DNA of 64,000 bases from an uncultured Parabacteroides sp. (lineage in GTDB: Bacteria; Bacteroidota; Bacteroidia; Bacteroidales; Tannerellaceae): assembly GCF_902493135.1 (NCBI RefSeq), contig NZ_CABUOD010000010.1:60809-124808 (forward strand), read 5' to 3'. The notes beneath the pieces were generated by a model. That model ran no database searches, was not told where the DNA came from, and worked only from the letters and a program-made list of their open reading frames with translations. Positions 56,223 to 63,661 of this stretch are shown piece by piece; the first letter of the stretch is position 1, and every line of letters starts with the position of its first letter. The position numbers and the translations under genes are program-made.

Positions 56223-56230
56223 AGAAAAGA

Positions 56231-56376
56231 AGGTGTGTCAAAAAGAAAATCCTGCTTACAATAGACACAATTTAGGCACGGATTACACGGATTACACGGA
56301 AAGATAATAAATTTATCCGTGTAAATCCGTGAAATCCGTGCCTTAAAGATCGTGATAAAGGAGTTTTGACACACCT
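56231..56376. repeat. Long nested inverted repeat with GGATTACAC units
   Basis: AGGTGTGTCAAAA (56231-56243) is the exact reverse complement of TTTTGACACACCT (56364-56376). Within it, 56272-56300 (TTAGGCACGGATTACACGG...) pairs almost fully with 56316-56345. The element therefore folds as one long stem of about 60 base pairs with a break. GGCACGGATTACAC is also seen at 27628-27641. The right end is followed by T runs, so it probably ends the copA operon and the facing small-gene operon. Confidence 0.85.
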
Positions 56377-56384
56377 CCTTTTTA

Positions 56385-56498
56385 TTAATTACATTCTTCC
56401 GGATGCTCTTTTTTATACTTTCGTTCCCGATAGGAAAGAATGGCAATCATAATTAATCCGAAAATAATCATACTGCTAAATAAATATACTGCTTCCAT
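56385..56498 (-). CDS. Small single-pass membrane protein (37 aa)
   Basis: A 37-codon frame starting ATG at 56498 and ending TAA at 56387-56385. It encodes MEAVYLFSSMIIFGLIMIA, one helix from residue 4 to 22, then a basic tail (YRERKYKKEHPEECN). Its start overlaps the stop of the upstream 74-residue gene by one base (TAATG), so it is translationally coupled. The tail has charge and sequence typical of small Bacteroidales membrane proteins. I know no function. Confidence 0.65.
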   Translation of the reverse strand: MEAVYLFSSMIIFGLIMIAILSYRERKYKKEHPEECN

Positions 56499-56722
56499 TA
56501 TTTACCTCCTTTTTCTTTGTAATATTTAAGACCCACAATGACAAAAACAACGGTAGCTGAAATACCCAATATTAAAACTAACAGTTTATCACTTGTTATG
56601 TCCAATAACGTACTCAATACAACTCCTGCAAAGACCAATTTGGCAATATCGATAAAGAAATCACCAAGTTTCTCATTGATGATTATCGGAGTTACCGATA
56701 CTTGTCCCGTTTTACGCTTCAT
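56498..56722 (-). CDS. Small membrane protein (74 aa), two helices
   Basis: A 74-residue protein with two hydrophobic helices, about residues 24-42 (FIDIAKLVFAGVVLSTLL) and 48-66 (LLVLILGISATVVFVIVGL), and a lysine-rich tail. The N-terminus MKRKTGQVSV is cytoplasmic by the positive-inside rule, and the tail too. It resembles the small DUF6722-type membrane proteins of Bacteroidales, though I am not certain. Coupled to a 37-residue membrane protein downstream. Function unknown. Confidence 0.75.
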   Translation of the reverse strand: MKRKTGQVSVTPIIINEKLGDFFIDIAKLVFAGVVLSTLLDITSDKLLVLILGISATVVFVIVGLKYYKEKGGK

Positions 56723-56797
56723 AGTTAATTCGTTTATTGATTAATAGTGATACAAATGTAAGTAATATATCGGAAGAAACAAATAATCAGGAAAAAT

Positions 56798-56828
56798 AAA
56801 AGGCGGACTTCGATTTAGCCCGCCTTTT
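56798..56828 (-). terminator. Intrinsic terminator of the tldD-tldE operon
   Basis: AAAAGGCGG (56798-56806) pairs with CCGCCTTTT (56820-56828). On the minus strand the hairpin is followed by a T-rich stretch, 18 bases after the tldE stop. It could also act in the other direction. Confidence 0.75.
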
Positions 56829-56846
56829 TACGATATGTTTTGTTTC

Positions 56847-58166
56847 TTATAGCCCGCTAAAATCCACTCCGTCGAATAGTAACGAAGGGACACGCCAACT
56901 GGAGAACGTGCGCGGGTCGTTGCCGACCTCGGCTAAGCCCGTCCATAAGGAGATCATGTTGCCTGTCGCGTTCATTTCGGAGATGGGCTGTGTCAGTTTG
57001 CCTTTTTCAATCAGGAAACCTTCCACACCGTAGGAGAAGTCCCCGGTCGTACTGTTGCTGTTACCGCCGTTGAAACCCGTTACCAGAATACCTTTATCGA
57101 CAGAAGCGATCAGGCCATCCGTATCTTTATTTCCCATCTGCATGGTCAGGATAGAAGGAGAGGCGATCGTTTGTTTCATACCCATCTTGTTGGCTGAATA
57201 GGTATCGATGTAATAGGTTTTCAGAACGCCGTTTTCAAACACCGGCAAACGTTTTGTCGCTATCCCTTCGCCATCGAAATAACGGGCGCCGGATGCACCC
57301 ACCATGTGCGGCTCGTCGATGATCGTCAGACGGTCACCCAATACTTTCTGGTCGATTTTATCCAACAGGAACGAGTTCTTCTGCTGGATGGAAGAACCGT
57401 ACAACGCATCGATTACCGGAGAGAGCAGGCGGGAGGAATTCATATTGTCCACAACCATCTGATATTTGCCTGAGGCGACTTTTTTCTGTCCCAGTTTACG
57501 CATTACACGTTCCAGAGCCTTTACCCCCAAACCTTCCTTGACCAGCGTATCGTAGTAAAGAGAAGAATCGAACCAGTAAGATTCCGGGCGGGCATCCCCT
57601 TCGCCCTTGATGCTTACACTGGCAACCAGGCTGAAAGAAGAACCGGATGCTTCCCCTTCGAAGCCGTTGCTGGCAACCATATATTTGAAATCCTTTTCGT
57701 CGCTGTAGGATGAATTGGCAGAGATGATACGGGCATCTTTCCCCATCATTTCGTTGCAGACGTTCATGGCCAACGCCACTTTATCGTCCGGTTGAATCGA
57801 GTCGAACTTCGGATCGATCAGCTTCAGGTCGGTGCCTCCTCCTTTATAATAAAGGGAAGCATCGGGCAACGTACGCGCCTTGTCTTCCGCCAGGAAGCGG
57901 GTGGAAGCGATGCCGTTACGGATAAAACCTTCCAGTTCCTTTTTATCCAGGCGGTTGGTAGAGAAGGAACCGAAACGTCCGTCGACATACAAATGGATCA
58001 CCAAGCTGTTTTCCGATGCCTGTTGCAAACGGTCCATTTTCATGTCGCGTATTTCGAAAGAACTGCTCGATCCGTTATAGATGCTTACACGTGAGGCCTG
58101 GCAACCGTTTTTCAGGGCAAATTCCATGGCCCACTGAGCCAGCTTTTTATTTTCGTTTGTTATCAT
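56847..58166 (-). CDS. pmbA: TldE/PmbA-family metallopeptidase subunit
   Basis: A 439-residue protein of the U62/TldE family, which works with TldD as a heterodimer that cleaves small peptides (microcin B17 maturation, CcdA degradation in E. coli). TldE lacks zinc ligands; family features are ANSSYSDEKDFKYMVASNGFEGE, NMNSSRLLSPVIDALYGSSIQQKNSFL, and TGFNGGNSNSTTGDFSYGVEGFLIEKGKLTQPI. There is no signal peptide, in contrast to the TldD next to it. It follows tldD by one base, so the two are made together. Confidence 0.92.
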   Translation of the reverse strand: MITNENKKLAQWAMEFALKNGCQASRVSIYNGSSSSFEIRDMKMDRLQQASENSLVIHLYVDGRFGSFSTNRLDKKELEGFIRNGIASTRFLAEDKARTLPDASLYYKGGGTDLKLIDPKFDSIQPDDKVALAMNVCNEMMGKDARIISANSSYSDEKDFKYMVASNGFEGEASGSSFSLVASVSIKGEGDARPESYWFDSSLYYDTLVKEGLGVKALERVMRKLGQKKVASGKYQMVVDNMNSSRLLSPVIDALYGSSIQQKNSFLLDKIDQKVLGDRLTIIDEPHMVGASGARYFDGEGIATKRLPVFENGVLKTYYIDTYSANKMGMKQTIASPSILTMQMGNKDTDGLIASVDKGILVTGFNGGNSNSTTGDFSYGVEGFLIEKGKLTQPISEMNATGNMISLWTGLAEVGNDPRTFSSWRVPSLLFDGVDFSGL

Positions 58167-58167
58167 A

Positions 58168-59700
58168 TCAATTTTCTCCTCCTACTGTAAGTTTACTAAC
58201 TAATGCTGACGGCATACCGCAGGTTACCGGACAGGATTGTCCGTCCTTGCCGCATGTCCAGGTGCCGTTATCCATCTTGTAATTGTTTCCGACCATCGTG
58301 ATATCGGCCAACGCACGCGGACCGTTACCGATGATATTGATATCCTTGATCGGCTGTGTCAGTTTGCCGTTCTCGATCAGGTAACCGTCTTTCACGAAGA
58401 AGGTGAAGTCGCCCGCACCGATCTGTACCTGTCCGTTGGTGAAGCTGGAGGCATAGATGCCTTTCTTCACGGTCGAGATCATCTCTTCTTCCGTCACGTT
58501 TCCGGCTTCCATATAGGTAGCACGCATACGCGGGATCGGCATCTGGCGGAATGATTCGCGGCGGCCGTTGCCCGTTGACGGAATGCCGTAGTGCTTGGCG
58601 CTGATACGGTCGTGCAGATAGCTGGTCAGTACACCCTCTTTCACGATGTAGGTCTTCTGTCCGGCAATGCCTTCGTCGTCGATATTGACAGAACCGCGGT
58701 TGAAAGGAATCGTACCGTCGTCCACCACATTGATATGTTCGTTACAAACCTTCTTGTTCAGCTGGTCGGAGAAGATAGACGTATTCTTGCGGTTGAAGTC
58801 GGCTTCGAAAGCATGGCCGATTGCTTCGTGCAACAAGATACCGGACCCTCCGGCACCCATTACGACCGGCATTTCGCCTCCTTTAGGCTTGATGGCTTGG
58901 AACAGAATGGAGGTCTTCTCCACCGCCTCCTTGGCCACTTCGGCAATGATATCGTCTGTCAGGAATTCGGCTCCCATACGGAAAGCGCGGGAGGCATACG
59001 AATTTTCGATCTTCCCGTTGTCCTCCATGATGCAGACGGCACTCAGCGTCACCATCGGGCGATAGTCGTAGTACATCTGTCCTTCGGAGTTGCAGAACAA
59101 GATGTGTGAAGTCGTGTCTCCCAATGAAGCCATCACCTTGTGTACCCGTTTGTCGAGCGCAAAAATCTGGTCGTTCAGTTTCTGAAGATACGGAGTCTTT
59201 GCATTTACGGCGAGTTCGTCCCAGGGAGTCTGTACACCGTAATAATTATTCTGGATCGGTTCCTCCGTCAGGCCCGCCGGAGCTTTTCCCGCCGAACCGG
59301 TTGCGATACGGGCTGCCGTACGGGCTGCTTTCAGCATCTCGTCGAGAGTCACGTTTTCCACATACGCATAACCGGTCTGGTCACCGGCCAATACGCGTAC
59401 CCCCATACCGAAATCGATATTGGAAGAAGCGCGGTTTACGGCTCCGTCCTGCAATCCGATGTTATTCCGGTAAGAATGTTCAAAGAAAAGATCGGCATAG
59501 TCGCCGCCTTTTTCAAGTGCTGCTGTCAGCACTTTTTTCATGTCGCTTTCACTGACACCAAAATGGTTCTGAGCGAATGAGATGCCGGTAGCCTGATCTG
59601 CCCCGTTCCCGGTACAGCTTCCTAAGAATGAAGGAGCCGCTAATGATCCAAGCATAACCATACCTCCTGTTTTAATAAAATCACGTCTGTTGATTTTCAT
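58168..59700 (-). CDS. tldD: TldD-family metallopeptidase with Tat/lipoprotein-type leader
   Basis: A 510-residue zinc peptidase subunit. The active site is LHEAIGHAFEAD (His291, Glu292, His296 of the HExxxH motif), and the binding region with HINVVDDGT and YMEAGNVTEEEM follows. The N-terminus MKINRRDFIKTGGMVMLGS has a twin-arginine motif and a hydrophobic stretch, then FLGSC with a lipobox-like Cys. That would send it through the Tat system and perhaps anchor it by lipid. E. coli TldD has no such leader. The partner subunit has none, so their location does not match, unless they are co-exported (inference). Confidence 0.93.
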   Translation of the reverse strand: MKINRRDFIKTGGMVMLGSLAAPSFLGSCTGNGADQATGISFAQNHFGVSESDMKKVLTAALEKGGDYADLFFEHSYRNNIGLQDGAVNRASSNIDFGMGVRVLAGDQTGYAYVENVTLDEMLKAARTAARIATGSAGKAPAGLTEEPIQNNYYGVQTPWDELAVNAKTPYLQKLNDQIFALDKRVHKVMASLGDTTSHILFCNSEGQMYYDYRPMVTLSAVCIMEDNGKIENSYASRAFRMGAEFLTDDIIAEVAKEAVEKTSILFQAIKPKGGEMPVVMGAGGSGILLHEAIGHAFEADFNRKNTSIFSDQLNKKVCNEHINVVDDGTIPFNRGSVNIDDEGIAGQKTYIVKEGVLTSYLHDRISAKHYGIPSTGNGRRESFRQMPIPRMRATYMEAGNVTEEEMISTVKKGIYASSFTNGQVQIGAGDFTFFVKDGYLIENGKLTQPIKDINIIGNGPRALADITMVGNNYKMDNGTWTCGKDGQSCPVTCGMPSALVSKLTVGGEN

Positions 59701-59717
59701 ATAATAAATGATGATTT

Positions 59718-59751
59718 ATTTTTTAATTCTTAATTTTTAATTCTTAATTTC
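59718..59751. repeat. AT-rich TTAATTCTTAA intergenic repeat
   Basis: Two tandem units of the type TTTTTAATTCTTAA run into the last codons of the radical SAM gene. Similar short repeats lie at 22529-22569 and, less closely, 12527-12552. They are of the ordinary sort in Bacteroidales intergenic regions. Confidence 0.6.
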
Positions 59752-60972
59752 TTTCGCCCATTGCATGACATTGGCAGGCGGGCGTTCGGCCAACAATTCT
59801 TTTTTCATGAAATCCATGTAAGGAGCCGCATGCTTGAAAAATTTCTTGTAACCTTTACATAGATAGTTCAATCCGGGTTCGCCGTTTGCCGTGTGGAGGA
59901 AACGGTTCTTGGGGCATTCGCCGTTGCAGGCAAACAGGTAATCACACTCCTTGCACTGGGTAGGGAGTTTTTCATATTTGTCCGCCCCGAACTTCAGTTG
60001 GCGCTGGCTGTACATCATCTCGGTAAGCGTTTGGGCATGGATGTTCCCCAACTTATATTCCGGGAATACAAAGTGGTCGCAGGCATATACATCGCCATTG
60101 AACTCCATCACTCCGGCATGTCCGCAAGTGCGTGCCAGCGTACAGACGCCCGGTTGCTCGCCGACCCAGTTTGCCAGCGTGGAGTCGAAAAGCTGGATAT
60201 AATAATTCCCGACATCCTCTTTCAGCCATTCGTCGAAGACCGCGCAAAGGAAATCTCCCCATTTTCCGGCATCGACCGTAAAAGGGGCCAGCTTGATATT
60301 GGCATCCTGCTGTTCCGGCGAGGTGAGCAATGTTCCGTCCTGATGGAATCCGAGGCGTTCCACAATCGGGGTGAACTGGATGTAGTGGCAATCTATTTCC
60401 TTGAAAAAGTGATAGAATTCCAGCGGATAATCCACGTTGTAGTCATTGACGACTGCCATCGCGTTATATTCCACGCCATGCTTTTTCATCAGCTCGATTC
60501 CTTTCATCACTTTATAGAAGGAGGGAAGTCCCTGTTTGTTGCGGCGATATTCGTCATGAAACTCCTGCGGGCCGTCTATCGAGACTCCTACAAGGAAGTT
60601 GTTCTCCTTGAAGAAACGGCACCAGTCGTCGTTCAGCAGCGTCCCGTTTGTCTGGATACAGTTGTCGATCTGGCGTCCTCGGCCGTACTTACGTTGCAAT
60701 TCCAGCGCTTTCTTGTAGAAACTGATCGGACGCATCAGCGTTTCACCCCCGTGCCAGGTAAAGAGAACCTGCGGCATCGTCTGGCATTCCAGATACTCCT
60801 TGATGAATTTTTCCAGTAACTGTTCGCTCATGATATGATTCTTCACCTCCGGATAAAGTTTCCCTTTCTCAAGGTAATAGCAGTATTCGCACGCCAGGTT
60901 GCAAACCGAACCGACGGGCTTCAACATGACATATACGGGTTTCGCGAACGGGGATATATATGGAGTACTCAT
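59737..60972 (-). CDS. Anaerobic sulfatase-maturating-type radical SAM/SPASM enzyme
   Basis: A 411-residue radical SAM protein. The cluster is CNLACEYCYYLEK (CxxxCxxC, about residues 24-31), and the C-terminal SPASM part has CTLARTCGHAGVMEFNGDVYACDHFVFPEYKLGNI and CKECDYLFACNGECPKNRFL with the auxiliary-cluster cysteines. This is the anSME pattern: the enzyme changes a Cys or Ser of sulfatases to formylglycine. No sulfatase gene is in the window, so it would act in trans on the many sulfatases of such bacteria. Some relatives mature peptides instead. The last six codons overlap an AT-rich repeat. Confidence 0.9.
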   Translation of the reverse strand: MSTPYISPFAKPVYVMLKPVGSVCNLACEYCYYLEKGKLYPEVKNHIMSEQLLEKFIKEYLECQTMPQVLFTWHGGETLMRPISFYKKALELQRKYGRGRQIDNCIQTNGTLLNDDWCRFFKENNFLVGVSIDGPQEFHDEYRRNKQGLPSFYKVMKGIELMKKHGVEYNAMAVVNDYNVDYPLEFYHFFKEIDCHYIQFTPIVERLGFHQDGTLLTSPEQQDANIKLAPFTVDAGKWGDFLCAVFDEWLKEDVGNYYIQLFDSTLANWVGEQPGVCTLARTCGHAGVMEFNGDVYACDHFVFPEYKLGNIHAQTLTEMMYSQRQLKFGADKYEKLPTQCKECDYLFACNGECPKNRFLHTANGEPGLNYLCKGYKKFFKHAAPYMDFMKKELLAERPPANVMQWAKEIKN

Positions 60973-61044
60973 GATATGCTTAAAACGATGTTCTATTTAG
61001 TTTCACATGCAAAAGTAGTCTTTTTAACGGATGAATGTTGTTTT

Positions 61045-62058
61045 TTACCGTGTTTTTTTCCTGTATCGGTTGTAATCGGTGACAAATCCTTCGCAAAGCC
61101 AGTTTGCGAGTGCCTGACGGTTATCGCTCAGGATGATTCGCTGTTGGTCGAAACTGTTCTGGATATTGCCTAACTCGACGAAAACGGAGGCCGGTGTCGT
61201 ATGCCTCAACACGTAGAGGTTCCGTCCGTCCACCGTCCCTGTAAATCCACGTCCCGGCTGGTGCTTTTTATACTTATGGGTGAAAGTCGTCCGCATGGTT
61301 TTCGCCAGATGCTTGCTTTCGGAGTTCTTGTCCTGGTGGTAGAAAAAGACATCGGTCTGGCGGCCCTTGTTCCGGCTGTCCACATGCACGAAGATAGCCC
61401 GTTTGTAGGCGTGTTTATCCTGCTTGAACAGCGTGTTTATCTTGTCACTCCGTTGTTTCAGGCGGCGAACCTGGTTGAAAGGGATCGGACTGCCCATGCA
61501 GGTCTCCCGTTTGCTGTTCTTCAGGTATTTGTCGTTCCGTATTCCGTCTTTGGCATCCTGGATGATAATGTGGACTTTGGCTCCTTTCATCATCAGGTTG
61601 CGTGCCAGGCGAAGCACGATGTCGTAGGCATATTCGTCTTCGTGCAACTCGATTTTGCCAATCCGCCCGATTGCTCCGGGATCAGGGCCTCCATGCCCGC
61701 TGACCAGGTAGAAACAGGCGCCTTTCAGTTCGGACGATGTCACTTTATAGGAGGCCAGTTCTTTGCCGAACAACGGCTCATAGTTCGCCCGTTTGGCGGC
61801 GGCTGCGACAGCTTCTTTTCCCTGCAAGGGGGGAAGCGTATATTTGACTCCCATCCGAAGGGCGTTCCCTTTGCCTAATTTGTTTTTGTTCAGCTCGATG
61901 AACTGCTTCTGATAAGCGGCGCCTGTACGGTTGTGGCGTTTGAGGAACAGGGTGACGCCTTCCCCTTTCTTGGGAAATGCTTTCTCCTGGGCCTGTAACC
62001 GGTTGGCGCAAAGTATGGTAAAGAATAACGCGAATATGATACTAAGTTTGAACTTCAT
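61045..62058 (-). CDS. N-acetylmuramoyl-L-alanine amidase
   Basis: A 337-residue periplasmic zinc amidase of the Amidase_3 family that cuts the peptide from peptidoglycan during cell separation. The ATG at 62058 was chosen as it starts a clear signal peptide (FKLSIIFALFFTILCANRLQAQ); the frame is open 29 codons further upstream but with no such start. Residues about 30-110 have a LysM-like stretch (KGEGVTLFLKRHNRTGAAYQKQFIELNKNKLGKGNALRMGVKYTLP). The catalytic domain shows VSGHGGPDPGAIG (first His), HEDEYAYD (Glu), VHVDSRN (second His) and VFVELGNIQN (Glu). Confidence 0.9.
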   Translation of the reverse strand: MKFKLSIIFALFFTILCANRLQAQEKAFPKKGEGVTLFLKRHNRTGAAYQKQFIELNKNKLGKGNALRMGVKYTLPPLQGKEAVAAAAKRANYEPLFGKELASYKVTSSELKGACFYLVSGHGGPDPGAIGRIGKIELHEDEYAYDIVLRLARNLMMKGAKVHIIIQDAKDGIRNDKYLKNSKRETCMGSPIPFNQVRRLKQRSDKINTLFKQDKHAYKRAIFVHVDSRNKGRQTDVFFYHQDKNSESKHLAKTMRTTFTHKYKKHQPGRGFTGTVDGRNLYVLRHTTPASVFVELGNIQNSFDQQRIILSDNRQALANWLCEGFVTDYNRYRKKTR

Positions 62059-62211
62059 TGGTGATATGTTGCTAATGCGAACAAAAATAATGCTTTTTCG
62101 GGATTGTGCAATACATCGGTATGCAGAATCAAAAAAATATGACAATATCCCCCCTGGAAAACGTGGTTTTGGCGCCTGTTGAGAATCAGCGTTATAGCAT
62201 GTGTAAGATTA

Positions 62212-62252
62212 TTAAAAAATATTACCCTTGCGGGAAAATCGATTTTCACGGG
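62212..62252. repeat. Second copy of the 490-552 dispersed repeat
   Basis: Bases 62212-62234 equal 490-512, and 62240-62252 equal 540-552. In this copy the hairpin arm GGGTAAT is changed to GGGAAAA, and a different palindrome (GAAAATCGATTTTC, 62234-62247) forms. The gap 62059-62470 holds no other gene I can support. Confidence 0.7.
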
Positions 62253-62470
62253 TATGAAAATCGATTCTCATGCTTATGTGTTTCGATTTGGACGAATGGG
62301 GATTTTTTGGAAAATGAACAATAAGGGTTTGAACCGACCATTCATTTTTTTGCACAAAAGCTTTTTGATGCATTCTTTTTATGGTTCATTTTCTTGGGGG
62401 GAAAAGAAAAATTACCACCCATCTGGTGCTTTATTACCATCAAAGTAGAATGAACGAAGTACGTTAAAAG

Positions 62471-62507
62471 TTTGTTTTTCGTGTGCAAGTATATTACTTT
62501 TGTAATA
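62471..62507 (+). promoter_or_regulatory. Promoter and operator of the toxin-antitoxin pair
   Basis: A -33 TTTG (62471-62474) and -7 TACTTTTG (62495-62502) are 20 bp apart. The dyad TATTAC-TTTT-GTAATA (62492-62507) covers the -7 element, so a bound ribbon-helix-helix antitoxin would block transcription. Confidence 0.7.
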
Positions 62508-62527
62508 CGATATAATAGAACAACAAT

Positions 62528-62773
62528 ATGGATACAGTGATAAGAAAACAAACTTCGTTTCGTCTGCGTGAAGACTTGTTGCAACTTTTGCAGGAGCACG
62601 CTAAAAAAGCGAACAGAAGCTTGAATAATTTTGTAGAGAGCACTTTAATGGACGCTATGTACACCGAACCAAATGAGGAAACGATTGCAGCCATAAAGGA
62701 GGCACGTGCAGGTAAATTTGCCGGTACAATAAACACGAGCAGCATGGATGCCTTCATAAAGTCCTGTGAATGA
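62528..62773 (+). CDS. Antitoxin, ribbon-helix-helix (RelB/ParD-like)
   Basis: An 81-residue antitoxin. The N-terminus TVIRKQTSFRLREDLLQLLQEHAKKANRSLNNFVESTLMDAM has the beta strand (TSFRLR) and helices of a ribbon-helix-helix fold; the C-terminal part (EETIAAIKEARAGKFAGTINTSSMDAFIKSCE) is the toxin-wrapping tail. It lies just ahead of the toxin gene with ATGA overlap and should repress its own promoter through the dyad at 62492-62507. Confidence 0.9.
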   Translation: MDTVIRKQTSFRLREDLLQLLQEHAKKANRSLNNFVESTLMDAMYTEPNEETIAAIKEARAGKFAGTINTSSMDAFIKSCE

Positions 62774-63048
62774 TGAAAACATTGCGTTATTCAACACAAT
62801 ATAAAAAGGACTTCAAAAAGTATCGGAACGACCCCATCAAGCTGGCAAAGTTGTTAGAGGTGTTTCGAATGCTGGAGAATGAAATTGAATTGCCGGACGG
62901 GTATAGAGCCCACATGTTGAAAGGCGAATATAGGGGTTGTATGGAATGTCACATAGAGGGAGATTTTCTTCTTATCTGGATTGACGGAAATATAATTGAT
63001 GTGCTTAGAATCGGCAGCCATTCTGAATTGTTCGGTAAAAAAAAATAA
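62770..63048 (+). CDS. Toxin of the RelE/YafQ family
   Basis: A 92-residue ribosome-dependent mRNA interferase of the YafQ subgroup. It starts MMKTLRYSTQYKKDFKKYRND and includes PDGYRAHMLKGEYRGCMECHIEGDFLLIWID and VLRIGSHSELFGKKK. YafQ uses His50, His63, Asp67 and His87 (E. coli numbering); the sequence here has H in RAHM, H in ECHIEGD, D in the same segment, and H in GSHSELF at the matching spots. Expected to be active when the antitoxin is degraded. Confidence 0.9.
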   Translation: MMKTLRYSTQYKKDFKKYRNDPIKLAKLLEVFRMLENEIELPDGYRAHMLKGEYRGCMECHIEGDFLLIWIDGNIIDVLRIGSHSELFGKKK

Positions 63049-63083
63049 CTTGATTCTGGAATGATGTTGCCGATTCGGTATTC

Positions 63084-63644
63084 TCAAATCAAATGATTCA
63101 TCGCCATGTATTTCCAAAGCGGGGCGGCATGGAGCGCTTGTTTGATTTGGTCGTTCAGGAGTAATTCTTTTACTTCGTCGAGAGTCAGGAGATGGACGCT
63201 CAGGTCTTCCGTGTCTTCCAGATGTTGTGCCATGACCGGTTCTACATCTGTGGCGAGATAGCAGTACGTCAGGTTGGTATGGGTGCTCGGATTGACGCCC
63301 ACCACCATCAGTTCGCTCCAGTTCCCGTTGCCATAGCCGGTCTCTTCGAGCAATTCCCGCTGGGCGGAGACGAGCGGGGAGGCGTCTTCTTTTTCGCAGA
63401 CACCGGCGCAAAGTTCGTAGGACGTGATACCCAGTCCATGACGGTATTGGCTGACAAATACGAATTTCTGCTCTTTGGTGATTGCGATCACGTTGATCCA
63501 TTCCGGATATTCGAATATATAATATTCGGGAATCCTGTTTCCGTTCGGCAGTTCCACCTCTTCCCGGCGTACGGTAAACCAGGGTTGGCGGGATAGATAT
63601 TCACTTTTCAGTACTTTCCAGTTTTTGTTTTTCGGAGTTTCCAT
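63084..63644 (-). CDS. NUDIX hydrolase
   Basis: A 186-residue NUDIX protein, like ADP-ribose pyrophosphatases. The Nudix box lies near residues 83-107, SYELCAGVCEKEDASPLVS then AQRELLEETGYG; the REXXEEXG core is intact, but the spacing from the first Gly is one residue longer than the usual GX5EX7REUXEEXGU. WINVIAITKEQKFVFVSQYRHGLG before it fits the ADP-ribose branch. It faces the toxin gene (63049-63083 between them), with no terminator seen. Its upstream flank is a structured repeat. Confidence 0.85.
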   Translation of the reverse strand: METPKNKNWKVLKSEYLSRQPWFTVRREEVELPNGNRIPEYYIFEYPEWINVIAITKEQKFVFVSQYRHGLGITSYELCAGVCEKEDASPLVSAQRELLEETGYGNGNWSELMVVGVNPSTHTNLTYCYLATDVEPVMAQHLEDTEDLSVHLLTLDEVKELLLNDQIKQALHAAPLWKYMAMNHLI

Positions 63645-63661
63645 ATTTGTAATTTGTTAAT

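Noticed and set aside
62179..62448. Overlapping plus-strand frames in the gap before the antitoxin
   Set aside because: They translate the dispersed repeat and AT-rich DNA, with no consistent start, promoter or domain.
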